A DNA stretch of 64,000 bases from the NCBI RefSeq assembly GCF_000961885.1, contig NZ_JZKH01000008.1, positions 75,493 through 139,492 of the forward strand, written 5' to 3'. The DNA is from Streptomyces rubellomurinus. Its GTDB lineage: Bacteria; Actinomycetota; Actinomycetes; Streptomycetales; Streptomycetaceae. Made by a program: the position numbers and the translations under genes. Under the pieces are notes generated by a model, which was not told the DNA's origin, did not search any database, and saw only the letters and a program-made list of their open reading frames with translations. Shown piece by piece: positions 37,300 through 46,635 of the stretch (position 1 is its first letter; every line of letters begins with the position of its first letter).

Positions 37300-37458
37300 G
37301 ACTCACTCCGGCGGTCACGGGTTCTCCACATGATCTGACCGGCAGAGCGTACGACGACTCGACCGACCGTTCCCATCCCCGCAGGTCCCGGTTCCGCAAC
37401 CATGTCCGCCGCACCCCCGGTCCCGACTGCCCGGCCCGACCGCCCGTCCCCGGGAACG

Positions 37459-37498
37459 ACGGCGGGCCCGCACCCCCGAAGGGGTACGGGCCCGCCGT
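37459..37498 (-). terminator. rplA terminator
   Basis: An 18-bp stem (37459-37476 with 37481-37498) lies 25 bases past rplA. In the rplA transcript its loop is C(UUCG)G, a very stable tetraloop, and one pair is G.U only on that strand. Confidence 0.88.
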
Positions 37499-37523
37499 GC
37501 GGACTGCTTCAGAGCACTGGGGC

Positions 37524-38246
37524 TCAGACCGCGGCCGGGTCCTCCTCGACGAGGAGGTTGCGGGTGCGGTTCGGGTCCACCTGGATGCCGGGGCCCATGG
37601 TGGTCGAGAACGCGGTCTTCTTGATGTAGCGGCCCTTGGCGGCGGACGGCTTGGCGCGGAGCACCTCGTCCAGCGCGGCGGCGTAGTTCTCGACCAGCTG
37701 CTCGTCGGTGAAGGAGGCCTTACCGATGATGAAGTGCAGGTTCGAGTGCTTGTCGACGCGGAACTCGATCTTGCCGCCCTTGATGTCGTTGACAGCCTTG
37801 GCGACGTCCGGGGTCACGGTGCCGGTCTTCGGGTTCGGCATCAGACCACGGGGACCGAGCACGCGGCCCAGGCGGCCGACCTTGCCCATGAGGTCCGGGG
37901 TGGCGACGACGGCGTCGAAGTCCAGACGGCCCTTGGCGACCTCGTCGATGAGCTCGTCGGAGCCGACGATGTCGGCGCCGGCAGCACGCGCGGCCTCGGC
38001 ACGGTCGCCGGTCGCGAAGACCAGGACCCGAGCGGTCTTACCGGTGCCGTGCGGGAGGATCACGGTGCTGCGGACCATCTGGTCGGCCTTGCGCGGGTCG
38101 ACGCCCAGACGCATGGCGACCTCGACGGTGCCGTCGAACTTGGTGGTGCTGGTCGCCTTGGCGAGGCGGACGGCCTCGAGGGGGGCGTAAAGGCGCTCGC
38201 GGTCGACCTGAGCGTCCGCGGCCTTCAGAGCCTTGCTGCGCTTCAC
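37524..38246 (-). CDS. rplA: 50S ribosomal protein L1
   Basis: 240-residue L1 of the mobile L1 stalk, which helps E-site tRNA leave. It has the GTG start with [16 protein letters not shown] at the front, and [21 protein letters not shown], the highly conserved RNA-binding loop. It follows rplK by 99 bp in the rplKA unit and ends in a UUCG terminator. Confidence 0.98.
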   Translation of the reverse strand: MKRSKALKAADAQVDRERLYAPLEAVRLAKATSTTKFDGTVEVAMRLGVDPRKADQMVRSTVILPHGTGKTARVLVFATGDRAEAARAAGADIVGSDELIDEVAKGRLDFDAVVATPDLMGKVGRLGRVLGPRGLMPNPKTGTVTPDVAKAVNDIKGGKIEFRVDKHSNLHFIIGKASFTDEQLVENYAAALDEVLRAKPSAAKGRYIKKTAFSTTMGPGIQVDPNRTRNLLVEEDPAAV

Positions 38247-38345
38247 TGCTGCTCCTGAATGGTGATTGGAGTTGTGGTAGTCATCGGGCCTGCGCAGGCC
38301 CTACCACGGGGGACGAGAAGGGGATCTGCCCTCGGGGAGAGGAGA

Positions 38346-38780
38346 TCAGCCCTCGACGGTGATGCCCATCGACCGGGCGGTGCCGGCGATGATCTTCTCC
38401 GCCGCGTCCAGGTCGTTGGCGTTCAGGTCGGGCATCTTGGTGGTGGCGATGTCGCGGACCTGGGCGCTGGTGAGCTTGGCGACCTTGGTCTTGTGCGGCT
38501 CGCTGGAGCCCTTCTCGATACCGGCGGCCTTCAGGATGAGGCGCGCGGCCGGCGGCGTCTTCGTGATGAAGGTGAAGGAACGGTCCTCGTAGACCGTGAT
38601 CTCCACCGGCACGATCATGCCGCGCTGCGACTCGGTCGCAGCGTTGTAGGCCTTGCAGAACTCCATGATGTTGACGCCGTGCTGGCCCAGCGCGGGGCCG
38701 ACCGGCGGCGCCGGGTTGGCCGCGCCGGCGTTGATCTGGAGCTTGATAAGCCCCGTGACCTTCTTCTTCTTGGGAGGCAT
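38346..38780 (-). CDS. rplK: 50S ribosomal protein L11
   Basis: 144-residue L11 of the GTPase-associated centre and the binding region of thiopeptides such as thiostrepton. [16 protein letters not shown] opens the N-domain and the Pro-rich [14 protein letters not shown] follows. GGAGAG precedes ATG 38780. A promoter overlapping the end of the nusG terminator drives it with a leader of about 77 bases. Confidence 0.98.
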
Positions 38781-38863
38781 GTCTCTCCGGGTCCTTCCGA
38801 GAGGTGATTGCTGGTGCGTGCGGAACCGGGGCGACACCCGGCCGCCAGCACACACATCGGACC

Positions 38864-38892
38864 AGGCTAACGCGGATGCGCCGCTGGACCAA
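38864..38892 (-). promoter_or_regulatory. rplKA promoter
   Basis: TTGGTC (38887-38892) and TAGCCT (38864-38869) with 17-base spacing on the minus strand. The -35 overlaps the T-tract that ends the nusG terminator, so the two elements share bases. Confidence 0.65.
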
Positions 38893-38933
38893 AACGGATT
38901 CGGGGCGGGGCCGTCGGCCCCGCCCCGAATCCG
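38891..38933 (-). terminator. nusG terminator
   Basis: A perfect 18-bp stem (38895-38912 with 38916-38933), 3-base loop, followed by TTTT on the minus strand. It lies 12 bases past nusG and separates nusG from rplKA. Confidence 0.88.
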
Positions 38934-38945
38934 AAGACCGTACGA

Positions 38946-39815
38946 CTAGTTCTTCTGGATCTGGTCGAAGGACAGCTCGACCGGGGTCTCCCGGCCGAAG
39001 ATCTCGACCAGGCCCTTGACCTTCTTCGAGTCGGGGTTGATCTCGTTGATGGTCGCCTGCAGGGTGGCGAACGGACCGTCCGTGACGGTGACCGAGTCGC
39101 CGACCTCGAAGTCCAGCACCTGGATCTCGCTCGGCTTGACCGGCGACGGCTTGCCGGCCTCCTTCGCGGCCTGGCGCTCGACGTCCGGGGCGAGCATCTT
39201 GACGACCTCGTCCAGGGTCAGCGGGTACGGGTCGTAGGCGTTGCCGACGAAGCCGGTGACACCGGGGGTGTTGCGCACGACGCCCCAGGACTCGGGGGTG
39301 AGGTCCATGCGCACCAGGACGTAGCCGGGGAGCTTGTTCTGGCGGATGGTCTTGCGGTCGCCGTTCTTGATCTGGACGACCTCCTCCTGCGGCACCTCGG
39401 CCTGGAAGATGTACTCCTCGACGTTCAGCGAGACGGCGCGCTGCTCCAGGTTCTGCTTCACCCGGTTCTCGTAGCCGGCGTAGGTGTGGATCACGTACCA
39501 CTCGCCGGGCATGAAGCGCAGGTCCTCGCGGAACTTGGCGACCGGGTCGACCTCCTCGGCCTCCTCGACCTCCTCCTCGGCGACCTCGGCGGCGTCCTCC
39601 GCGTCGGCGGCCTCCACGGACAGAGCGGCCTCCTCGGCGGGCTCGCCGGCCTCGGCCTCGTCGTACGCCTCGACCTCGTCCTCGTCGCCGTCCACGGCGT
39701 CCACGATCTGCTCGGCGGACTCGGTGTCGTCAGCCAGCTCGGCCGCGTCCAGCTCGGCGGCGACATCCGCCTCGCGGACGGTCTCGTCGGCGTCGTACAG
39801 GGGGGACTCAGACAC
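38946..39815 (-). CDS. nusG: transcription antitermination factor NusG
   Basis: 289-residue NusG. The first 100 or so residues are very acidic (Glu, Asp and Ala rich), an extension typical of actinobacteria; the NGN domain begins near [19 protein letters not shown] and the C-terminal KOW domain near [16 protein letters not shown]. It binds RNA polymerase, and links to Rho and the ribosome. GTG 39815 follows AGGAAAG. It is 208 bp after secE behind a hairpin. Confidence 0.97.
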   Translation of the reverse strand: MSESPLYDADETVREADVAAELDAAELADDTESAEQIVDAVDGDEDEVEAYDEAEAGEPAEEAALSVEAADAEDAAEVAEEEVEEAEEVDPVAKFREDLRFMPGEWYVIHTYAGYENRVKQNLEQRAVSLNVEEYIFQAEVPQEEVVQIKNGDRKTIRQNKLPGYVLVRMDLTPESWGVVRNTPGVTGFVGNAYDPYPLTLDEVVKMLAPDVERQAAKEAGKPSPVKPSEIQVLDFEVGDSVTVTDGPFATLQATINEINPDSKKVKGLVEIFGRETPVELSFDQIQKN

Positions 39816-39965
39816 GGTGGCTGCTTCTTTCCTGGAGATGGTGAAGGTGGCGCGCTCCGAATCCGCACCGGCGCGCGACCGCTCGCGCGGGCGCCGGGTG
39901 AGGTCTCGGAGACTTCAACAGTACCGAGTCAACGGTAGCCGCGCGTACGTCCGCCGCAGACAGCT

Positions 39966-39994
39966 CGACCCGGACCGATGATCGGCCCGGGTCG
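39966..39994 (-). terminator. hairpin after secE
   Basis: Stem of 13 bp (39966-39978 with 39982-39994, 3-base loop) 30 bases past secE. The central pair is U.G in the secE transcript but A.C on the opposite strand. No U-tract, so it may only attenuate. Confidence 0.55.
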
Positions 39995-40023
39995 GGAAGC
40001 GTTTCGAAGGCGGTGCGTTCGGG

Positions 40024-40383
40024 TCAGCCGAAGATCCAGAGGCTCAGCTTGGAGAAGCCGTAGTCCAGGCCGGCCACGAAGGCCATCACGACGACGACGA
40101 AGGTCACCACGACGGCGGTGTAGCTGGTGAGGTCGCCCTTGGTCGGCCAGACGACCTTGCGCAGCTCGGCGATGATCTGGCGGTAGAACAGGCCCATGCG
40201 CGCGAACAGGCCCTTCTTGGCCCGCTTGCCGGACTTCTTCTCGCCGGAGCGGTTGGCCCGCTTGCGGTCGCGGCGCGAGAGCGCCTTCTCCTCGCCGTCG
40301 ACAGGCGTGGTCTCGGCAGCGCCGTCGGCCCCCTCGGGGTTGCCGCTCTCAGGCGTTGCGGTGGAGCCCGTGGTCTCCGTCAC
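40024..40383 (-). CDS. secE: preprotein translocase subunit SecE
   Basis: 119-residue small subunit of the SecYEG channel. A polar N-terminus with a basic stretch ([21 protein letters not shown]) leads to the amphipathic helix [20 protein letters not shown] and a single membrane helix. Only one C-terminal helix is present, as in actinobacteria. GTG 40383 has AGGTGAGG. It lies directly before nusG, the usual order. Confidence 0.97.
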   Translation of the reverse strand: MTETTGSTATPESGNPEGADGAAETTPVDGEEKALSRRDRKRANRSGEKKSGKRAKKGLFARMGLFYRQIIAELRKVVWPTKGDLTSYTAVVVTFVVVVMAFVAGLDYGFSKLSLWIFG

Positions 40384-40498
40384 TCGTCCTCACCTGAATC
40401 CGGGTCCTGCCGGACGTCATCGCACCCGGTTGGGGCACGAGCGGCCGGCGTAAGCGGTGCTGATCCAAACGATGCTGATCGGTGCCCTCTCCGCATCA

Positions 40499-40529
40499 AG
40501 CCCGCTCACTCCAGTGGAGCGAACGGGCT
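40499..40529 (-). terminator. terminator after tRNA-Trp
   Basis: A 14-bp stem (40499-40512 with 40516-40529) and 3-base loop, 18 bases past the tRNA. Two pairs are G.U in the tRNA transcript and C.A or A.C on the opposite strand, so it folds only in the sense RNA. Confidence 0.7.
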
Positions 40530-40547
40530 GAGATGCAGGTCAAGCAG

Positions 40548-40620
40548 CAGGGCAAGAGGGACTCGAACCCCCAACCGCCGGTTTTGGAGACCGGTGCTCT
40601 ACCAATTGAGCTATTGCCCT
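40548..40620 (-). tRNA. tRNA-Trp (anticodon CCA)
   Basis: 73-base tRNA with 7-bp acceptor stem AGGGCAA/TTGCCCT, TTCGAGT T-loop and anticodon CCA at 40585-40587 in CTCCAAA. It precedes secE, the arrangement typical of Streptomyces. CCA is not encoded. Confidence 0.97.
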
Positions 40621-40905
40621 ACGGCGCCTCGCGGCTCCGTGGCGACCAACCTACCGCATCCAACCCCGCTGTCTGTACAGGCGGTGAAGGCTCCGGTCTT
40701 TTTCGGTGGGCCGTCGAGCAGCGAGTGTACGTGGTCGAGGGGCGTTTGGTCGAACCCCTTTCTTCCGGGAGCACCGCTCCGGCGGCGATCGTCCGGCCGC
40801 CCCCGGCGATCACCGGTGGATCTCCGGACGCCGCGATCCGGACGGAGCCGTACGGATACTGGAACCGCGATGCCCGGTCCGTCCCGGTTCTGCGACGATG
40901 CAGGC

Positions 40906-42153
40906 ATGAGCGCTTCCACCCCTCAGCCCGACCAGTCCCTCCGCCCCGCCGACCGCCGGGTCTCCGCCCGGATCGGCGCGATCGCCGAGTCCGCGACCCT
41001 CGCCGTGGACGCCAAGGCCAAGGCCCTCAAGGCGGCCGGCCGCCCGGTGATCGGCTTCGGCGCCGGCGAGCCCGACTTCCCGACCCCGGACTACATCGTC
41101 GAGGCGGCCGTCGACGCCTGCCGCGACCCGAAGAACCACCGCTACACCCCGGCGGGCGGGCTGCCCGAGCTGAAGGACGCGATCGCCGCCAAGACGCTGC
41201 GCGACTCCGGCTACCGGGTGGACGCCTCCCAGGTGCTGGTCACCAACGGCGGCAAGCAGGCCATCTACGAGGCCTTCGCCGCGATCCTCGACCCGGGCGA
41301 CGAGGTCATCGTCCCGGCGCCGTACTGGACCACCTACCCGGAGTCGATCCAGCTGGCCGGCGGCGTCCCGGTGGAGGTCGTCGCCGACGAGACCACCGGC
41401 TACAAGGTCTCGGTCGAGCAGCTGGAGGCCGCCCGCACCGAGAACACCAAGGTGGTGCTGTTCGTCTCGCCGTCCAACCCGACCGGCGCGGTGTACACCG
41501 AGGCCGAGGCCGAGGCGATCGGCCGCTGGGCGCTGGAGCACGGCCTGTGGGTGCTCACCGACGAGATCTACGAGCACCTGGTCTACGGCGACGCGACGTT
41601 CACCTCGCTGCCGGCCCTGCTGCCCGAGCTGGCCGACAAGTGCATCGTGGTCAACGGTGTGGCCAAGACCTACGCGATGACCGGCTGGCGGGTGGGCTGG
41701 GTGATCGGCCCCAAGGACGTGATCAAGGCCGCGACCAACCTGCAGTCGCACGCCACCTCGAACGTCTCCAACGTCGCGCAGCGCGCCGCGATCGCCGCCG
41801 TCGCCGGCGACCTGTCCGCGGTGCACGAGATGCGCACCGCCTTCGACCGCCGCCGCCGGACCATCGTGCGGATGCTCAACGAGATCGACGGCGTCGTCTG
41901 CCCCGAGCCCGAGGGCGCCTTCTACGCGTACCCGTCGGTCAAGGGCCTGCTGGGCAAGGAGATCCGCGGGCAGCGTCCGCAGACCTCCGCGGAGCTGGCG
42001 AGCCTGATCCTGGACGAGGTCGAGGTCGCCGCCGTCCCGGGCGAGGCCTTCGGCACCCCCGGCTACCTGCGGTTCTCCTACGCGCTCGGCGACGAGGACC
42101 TGGTCGAGGGCATCAGCCGGATCCAGAAGCTGCTCGGCGAGGCCCGCGACTGA
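40906..42153 (+). CDS. aspC: aspartate aminotransferase-type PLP enzyme
   Basis: 415-residue fold-type I transaminase, probably aspartate/2-oxoglutarate. It has [13 protein letters not shown] at the substrate site, [29 protein letters not shown], and the PLP lysine in [22 protein letters not shown] near the end holds the C-terminal Arg. ATG 40906 fits the family start though the ribosome site is weak. It diverges from tRNA-Trp across 285 bp that contain no other gene. A strong terminator follows. Confidence 0.92.
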   Translation: MSASTPQPDQSLRPADRRVSARIGAIAESATLAVDAKAKALKAAGRPVIGFGAGEPDFPTPDYIVEAAVDACRDPKNHRYTPAGGLPELKDAIAAKTLRDSGYRVDASQVLVTNGGKQAIYEAFAAILDPGDEVIVPAPYWTTYPESIQLAGGVPVEVVADETTGYKVSVEQLEAARTENTKVVLFVSPSNPTGAVYTEAEAEAIGRWALEHGLWVLTDEIYEHLVYGDATFTSLPALLPELADKCIVVNGVAKTYAMTGWRVGWVIGPKDVIKAATNLQSHATSNVSNVAQRAAIAAVAGDLSAVHEMRTAFDRRRRTIVRMLNEIDGVVCPEPEGAFYAYPSVKGLLGKEIRGQRPQTSAELASLILDEVEVAAVPGEAFGTPGYLRFSYALGDEDLVEGISRIQKLLGEARD

Positions 42154-42205
42154 CGTCCCCCGCCCGACGTCCCCGTCAACGCGGCGCACGGGACTCACTC
42201 GGCAC

Positions 42206-42247
42206 ACCGCCCTCTTTCACCCCTTCGGGGGATCGAAAGAGGGCGGT
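42206..42247 (+). terminator. aspC terminator
   Basis: A 13-bp perfect outer stem (42206-42218 with 42235-42247) and an inner CCCC(UUCG)GGGG hairpin in the plus transcript, 53 bases past aspC. A second short hairpin follows at once. Confidence 0.85.
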
Positions 42248-42282
42248 TCCCGTTCGGGGGCCCGATGCGGCAGTATTCGTCA

Positions 42283-43326
42283 ATGGAACGCCTGTTGAAT
42301 CCGCGAGACGTCAGGGGCCTCCCGAAGGCCCACCTGCACCTGCACTTCACCGGCTCGATGCGGCCCGCCACCCTGCTGGAGCTGGCCGACAAGCACGGCG
42401 TCCGGCTGCCGGAGGCGCTGAGCTCCGGCGAGCCGCCCAAGCTGCGGGCCACCGACGAGCGCGGCTGGTTCCGCTTCCAACGCCTGTACGACACCGCCCG
42501 CTCGGTGCTGCGGGACGAGGAGGACATCCGCCGGTTGGTCCTGGAGACCGCCGAGGACGAGCGGCTGGACGGCTCCCGCTGGCTGGAGATCCAGGTCGAC
42601 CCGACCTCCTACGCGCCCCGGCTGGGCGGACTGATCCCCGCGCTGGAGCTGATCCTGGACGCGGTCGAGCACGCCGCCGCGGCCACCGGGGTGGGCATCC
42701 GGGTGCTGGTCGCCGCGAACCGGATGAAGTCCCCGATGGACGCCCGGACGCTGGCCCGGCTGGCCGTCCGCTACGCCGACCACGGCGTGGTCGGCTTCGG
42801 CCTCTCCAACGACGAGCGCCGCGGCCTCGCCCGGGACTTCGACCGGGCCTTCGAGATCGCCCGCAAGGGCGGGCTGCTCGCCGCCCCGCACGGCGGCGAG
42901 CTGGCCGGGCCCGAGTCCGTCCGGGACTGCCTGGACGACCTGGGCGCCGGCCGGATCGGCCACGGCGTGCGGGCCGCCGAGGACCGGCGGCTGATGGAAC
43001 GGCTCGCGGACCGGCAGGTCACCTGCGAGGTCTGCCCGTCCTCCAACGTCTCGCTCGGGGTCTACGAGCGGCCGCAGGACGTCCCGCTGCGCAAGCTGTT
43101 CGACGCCGGGGTGCCGCTGGCGCTCGGCGCGGACGACCCGCTGCTGTTCGGCACCCGGCTGGCCGCCCAGTACGAGCTCGCGCGTGACGTACTGGGCTTC
43201 TCGGACACCGAACTCGCCGAGCTGGCACGGCAGTCGGTGCGCGGCTCGTGCGCGCCGGAGGCCGTCCGCAAGGAGCTGCTGGCGGAGATCGACGCCTGGC
43301 TGGTGGGGGTGCCGGTGGCGGTCTAG
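42283..43326 (+). CDS. adenosine deaminase-family enzyme
   Basis: 347-residue zinc hydrolase of the adenosine/adenine deaminase family. PKAHLHLHFTGS holds the metal His pair and Gly; the catalytic HGGELAGPE, GRIGHGVRA and ADDPLLFGT (metal Asp) are intact. It converts adenosine (or a related aminopurine) to inosine. ATG 42283 gives MERLLNPRD; ATG 42265 is an in-frame alternative without a better ribosome site. It lies behind the aspC terminator, so it needs its own promoter. The stop is 12 bp from the convergent murB stop. Confidence 0.88.
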   Translation: MERLLNPRDVRGLPKAHLHLHFTGSMRPATLLELADKHGVRLPEALSSGEPPKLRATDERGWFRFQRLYDTARSVLRDEEDIRRLVLETAEDERLDGSRWLEIQVDPTSYAPRLGGLIPALELILDAVEHAAAATGVGIRVLVAANRMKSPMDARTLARLAVRYADHGVVGFGLSNDERRGLARDFDRAFEIARKGGLLAAPHGGELAGPESVRDCLDDLGAGRIGHGVRAAEDRRLMERLADRQVTCEVCPSSNVSLGVYERPQDVPLRKLFDAGVPLALGADDPLLFGTRLAAQYELARDVLGFSDTELAELARQSVRGSCAPEAVRKELLAEIDAWLVGVPVAV

Positions 43327-43338
43327 GGCCGGCTTCCG

Positions 43339-44382
43339 CTACAGCTCGACGCCGATCATCACCGGCTCGTTCACCAGTTCCACCCCGAAGGCCTCGCGGA
43401 CGCCGTCCCGGATCTCCCGGGCCAGCGCCAGCAGGTCCTCGGCGGTGGCGGAGCCGCGGTTGGTGAGCGCCAGGGTGTGCTTGGTGGAGAGCGTCGCCGG
43501 GCCGCTGCCGTAGCCCTTGCCGAAGCCCGAGCGGTCGATCAGCCAGGCCGCCGAGGTCTTGGTGCAGCCCTCCGGGGCCGGGTAGGCGGGGGCGTTCTCG
43601 GCGCCCGGGCGGGTCCGGAAGGACTCGTACTGCGCGGCCGTGAGCACCGGGTTGGTGAAGAAGGAGCCGGCCGACCAGGTGTCGTGGTCCGCCGGGTCCA
43701 GCACCATGCCCTTGCCCGCGCGCAGCCCCAGCACCGCCTCGTACGCCCGGGCCAGCGGCACCCGCTCGCCCTGCTCGACACCGAAGTGCTTGGCGACCTC
43801 GGCGTACTTGACCGGGGTGGACAGCCCGGCCTCGTCGGCCAGGGCGAACCGCACCCGCAGCACCACGTAGCGGTCGGGCTCGGCCTTGAAGCGGCTGTGG
43901 CGGTAGGAGAACGCGCACTCGGCGTTCGTCAGCACGACCGTCTCCCCGGCCGTGCGGTCGTACGCGACCACCTCGGTGATCGTCTGGGCGACCTCCTGGC
44001 CGTACGCGCCGACGTTCTGCACCGGGGTGGCGCCGGCCGAGCCGGGGATGCCGGCCAGGAACTCGATGCCGGCCAGGCCGTGCTCGCGGACGGTGCGGGT
44101 GACCGCCTCCGACCAGACCTCGCCGGCCGCCAGCTCCAGCACGGTGCCGTCCAGCGCGAAGCCGGTGGTGGCGATCCGCAGCACGGTGCCCCGGAACCCG
44201 GCGTCGCCGATCACCAGGTTGGAGCCGCCGCCGAGGACGAGCAGCGGCTCGCCGGCCGCGTCGGCCTCGCGGACGGCGGCGATCACCTCGTCGTCGGTGT
44301 GGGCGGTCACCAGGCGGCGGGCCGGGCCGCCGAGCCGCAGCGTGGTCAGCGGAGCGAGGGGGGCGTCGTTTTCTACCAGCAC
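43339..44382 (-). CDS. murB: UDP-N-acetylenolpyruvoylglucosamine reductase
   Basis: 347-residue FAD enzyme that reduces the enolpyruvyl group to make UDP-MurNAc for peptidoglycan. FAD binding is seen in LLVLGGGSNLVIGD, then GIPGSAGATPVQNVGAYGQE, SYRHSRFK and, near the C-terminus, AWLIDRSGFGKG. The catalytic Ser is in WSAGSFFTNPVL. GTG 44382 was chosen; GTG 44388 is 2 codons earlier. No ribosome site is visible and TACGCT lies 7 bases before 44382, so a leaderless message is possible. An MFS terminator lies immediately upstream. Confidence 0.93.
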   Translation of the reverse strand: MLVENDAPLAPLTTLRLGGPARRLVTAHTDDEVIAAVREADAAGEPLLVLGGGSNLVIGDAGFRGTVLRIATTGFALDGTVLELAAGEVWSEAVTRTVREHGLAGIEFLAGIPGSAGATPVQNVGAYGQEVAQTITEVVAYDRTAGETVVLTNAECAFSYRHSRFKAEPDRYVVLRVRFALADEAGLSTPVKYAEVAKHFGVEQGERVPLARAYEAVLGLRAGKGMVLDPADHDTWSAGSFFTNPVLTAAQYESFRTRPGAENAPAYPAPEGCTKTSAAWLIDRSGFGKGYGSGPATLSTKHTLALTNRGSATAEDLLALAREIRDGVREAFGVELVNEPVMIGVEL

Positions 44383-44396
44383 GCCCACCAGCGTAC

Positions 44397-44432
44397 GGGT
44401 GGCAGGGGTGCCCCCCGGCACCCCTGCCACCC
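44397..44432 (-). terminator. terminator after the MFS gene
   Basis: A perfect 16-bp stem (44397-44412 with 44417-44432) with a 4-base loop, 9 bases past the MFS stop and immediately before murB. Confidence 0.8.
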
Positions 44433-44441
44433 GCCTCCGGT

Positions 44442-45881
44442 TCAGACGCGCGCGGGCCGGGCCGGTTCCGCGGACCGCTCCCCGACCGCCACGGCCGCGC
44501 GCCGCCGCGGGATGAGCGCGGCGGCGACCGCCCCCGCCGCGACCGCCGCCGCGCCGACGTACAGCGCCGGCACCAGCCCGTCCGTGAAGGCCTGCGCCGA
44601 CCGGTAGCCGCCCTGCGCCGAGAACACCGCCGAGAGGACGGCGATCCCGAGCGCCCCGCCGACCTCGCGCAGGGAGTTGTTGGCGCCGGAGGCGATCCCC
44701 TGCTCCTGCGGCCGGACGCTCGCCATCACCAGCTGGGCGGTCGGGCCGAAGTACAGCGACATGCCGATCCCGCAGAGCACGATGGCGGGGATCTGCGCCC
44801 CGTAGTCGAACCCGGTGCCGCCGTCGGCGACGAGGCCGAACAGCGCCAGCCCGGCGGCCTGGAGCACCAACCCGGTGACCACGATCGGCCGGCCGCCGAT
44901 CCGGTCGGAGACGATGCCCGCGACCGGCGAGACCAGCAGCGGCATCGCGGTCCACGGCAGCATCCGGATGCCGGCCTCCTGCGGGCTGAAGCCGCCGACG
45001 CCCTGGAGGTACTGGCTGATCAGGAAGATCGAGCCGAACATCCCCAGGTACATCAGCAGACTCGCCGCGTTGACGGCCGAGAAGGCCCGGCCGCGGAACA
45101 GCCGCATCGGGAGCATCGGGTGGGCGGCGAACCACTGCTCGTACCCGACGAACGCGGCCAGCAGCACACCGCCGGCGATCAGGGAGCCGAGGACCGGCGG
45201 GCTGCTCCAGCCGTCCGGGTTGCCGCGGATCAGGCCGAGGACGATCCCGAACATCCCCAGGCTGACCAGCGCCGTCCCGGTCACGTCCAGGGCCCGGTCG
45301 GCGCCCCGGCTCTCGCCGAGCCGGAGGAAGGCCAACGGCAGCAGGACCAGCCCGACCGGGACGTTCACCCAGAAGATCCACTGCCAGGAGAAGTGCTCGG
45401 TCAGGCTGCCGCCGATCAGCGGTCCGGCGGCGACGGCGAGGCCGCTGACGCCCGACCAGATGCCGAAGGCCAGTCCCCGCTTGGCCTCGGGCACGGCGAC
45501 GGTGAGCAGGGTGAGGGTGAGCGGCATCATCACCGCGGCCCCGGCGCCCTGGACGGCGCGGGCGGCGATCAGCTCGCCGATGCCCGGGGAGAGCGCGGCG
45601 GCGGCGGAACCGGCCGTGAAGACCGCCAGGCCGACCAGGAAGACGCGGCGGCGGCCGAAGCGCTCGCCGAGCGCGGCGCCGAACATCAGCAGGACGGCGA
45701 AGCTCAGGGTGTAGGCGCTGACCGTCCATTCGAGGTCGGACAGGCCGCCGCCGAGTTCCTCGCGGATCGACGGCAGTGCGGTGGTGACGACCAGGTTGTC
45801 CAGCGCCGCCATGAAGCCGGCCACGCTGACGACCACCAGGGTCCAGGTCGCGGCCCTGCCGAGGGCCGGTCTCTCCGTCAT
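44442..45881 (-). CDS. MFS transporter, DHA2 drug efflux type (14 TM)
   Basis: 479-residue proton-coupled exporter of the EmrB/QacA group. The first helix has motif AALDNLVVTTALPSI (the DHA2 signature), then GERFGRRRVFLVGL in the first loop and AGPLIGGSLTEHFSWQWIFWVNVPVG. About 14 helices are seen and the tail is basic and Ala-rich. GGGAGAAG precedes ATG 45881. The operator of the adjacent TetR repressor overlaps its promoter, so it is probably induced by the ligand. Substrate unknown: toxic compound or antibiotic. Confidence 0.9.
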   Translation of the reverse strand: MTERPALGRAATWTLVVVSVAGFMAALDNLVVTTALPSIREELGGGLSDLEWTVSAYTLSFAVLLMFGAALGERFGRRRVFLVGLAVFTAGSAAAALSPGIGELIAARAVQGAGAAVMMPLTLTLLTVAVPEAKRGLAFGIWSGVSGLAVAAGPLIGGSLTEHFSWQWIFWVNVPVGLVLLPLAFLRLGESRGADRALDVTGTALVSLGMFGIVLGLIRGNPDGWSSPPVLGSLIAGGVLLAAFVGYEQWFAAHPMLPMRLFRGRAFSAVNAASLLMYLGMFGSIFLISQYLQGVGGFSPQEAGIRMLPWTAMPLLVSPVAGIVSDRIGGRPIVVTGLVLQAAGLALFGLVADGGTGFDYGAQIPAIVLCGIGMSLYFGPTAQLVMASVRPQEQGIASGANNSLREVGGALGIAVLSAVFSAQGGYRSAQAFTDGLVPALYVGAAAVAAGAVAAALIPRRRAAVAVGERSAEPARPARV

Positions 45882-45905
45882 GACTTCTCCCGGATTCCTC
45901 TAGGT

Positions 45906-45923
45906 AGTTATTGCTCAATAACT
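45906..45923. promoter_or_regulatory. TetR operator 1 (before the MFS gene)
   Basis: AGTTATTG-CT-CAATAACT, a perfect 18-bp inverted repeat overlapping the candidate MFS -10 (TAACTA at 45905-45910). It is almost the same as operator 2 in front of tetR (one change per 8-base arm, plus the central dinucleotide). Confidence 0.75.
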
Positions 45924-45934
45924 TTGCGGGGCCG

Positions 45935-45965
45935 AAAAACGGCCGCACGGATCACCGTGCGGCCG
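45935..45965 (-). terminator. tetR-gene terminator
   Basis: A perfect 11-bp stem (45940-45950 with 45955-45965) followed on the minus strand by TTTTT. It directly follows the regulator stop, so the MFS gene must use its own promoter. Confidence 0.88.
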
Positions 45966-45967
45966 CG

Positions 45968-46540
45968 CTACTCGGCCTCGCCGCCCTGCCCGCACTCGTC
46001 GAAGCCGCCCCAGATCCGGTGCTCCTGGGGGAATCCGAGCGCCACCAGCGTGTTGATCAGCATCCCCTGGCCGAAGAACGCCGTGGCGCTCTTCAGGTCG
46101 CCGCCGAGCCGGACCCTGACCCGCTCGAACAGGCTCTCCCACAGCCGCCTGGCGGTCTCCCCGACCTCGTCCTCGCCGGCCGCCCTGGCCGCGAAGACCG
46201 AGACGTAGAGCTGCATCTGCATCATCAGCTGCTCGCGGTCCTCGACCAGCGCCAGGTAGGCGCCACCCATCGCCTCGGCGGCCTCCTCGCCGGACAGCCC
46301 GGCCGAGGCCTCGTCGAAGGCCCGCCAGGTCTCCTCGATGCAGCGTTCGGCGGCGGCCGAGAAGATCGCCTGCTTGCCCGGGAACAGCCGGAACAGGTAC
46401 GGCTGCGAGACGCCGACCCGGCGGGCGATCGCCTCGGTCGAGGTGCCGTGGTACCCGCCCCGGGCGAACTCGATCATCGCGGCCCGGACGACGCTCTCGC
46501 GCCGCTCCTCCGCGGTCATCCGGATGCTCGACTTCGCCAT
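45968..46540 (-). CDS. TetR-family transcriptional repressor
   Basis: 190-residue repressor. The helix-turn-helix lies in residues 15-60 (AAMIEFARGGYHGTSTEAIARRVGVSQPYLFRLF) and the rest is the helical ligand domain. Its own promoter (TTGCCA-17-TAACTT) ends about 7 bases before ATG 46540, so the message is probably leaderless, although a GGGAG is present upstream. It is autoregulated through operator 2 and controls the downstream efflux gene through operator 1. Ligand is unknown. Confidence 0.9.
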   Translation of the reverse strand: MAKSSIRMTAEERRESVVRAAMIEFARGGYHGTSTEAIARRVGVSQPYLFRLFPGKQAIFSAAAERCIEETWRAFDEASAGLSGEEAAEAMGGAYLALVEDREQLMMQMQLYVSVFAARAAGEDEVGETARRLWESLFERVRVRLGGDLKSATAFFGQGMLINTLVALGFPQEHRIWGGFDECGQGGEAE

Positions 46541-46547
46541 GTCTCCC

Positions 46548-46576
46548 AAGTTAGTGGCCAATCACTACCTTGGCAA
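46548..46576 (-). promoter_or_regulatory. tetR promoter
   Basis: TTGCCA (46571-46576), 17-base spacer and TAACTT (46548-46553) on the minus strand, covered by operator 2. Predicted transcription start is at or next to the tetR ATG. Confidence 0.65.
46549..46566. promoter_or_regulatory. TetR operator 2 (before tetR)
   Basis: AGTTAGTG-GC-CAATCACT, 18 bp, overlaps the tetR -10 and spacer. Each arm differs by one base from operator 1, so bound repressor would block its own promoter. Confidence 0.65.
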
Positions 46577-46635
46577 GGACGCGCGTCGCGGCGGGCACCC
46601 GCTTCCCGGAGCCCGCCGCGCACGCCCGTTCGGCC

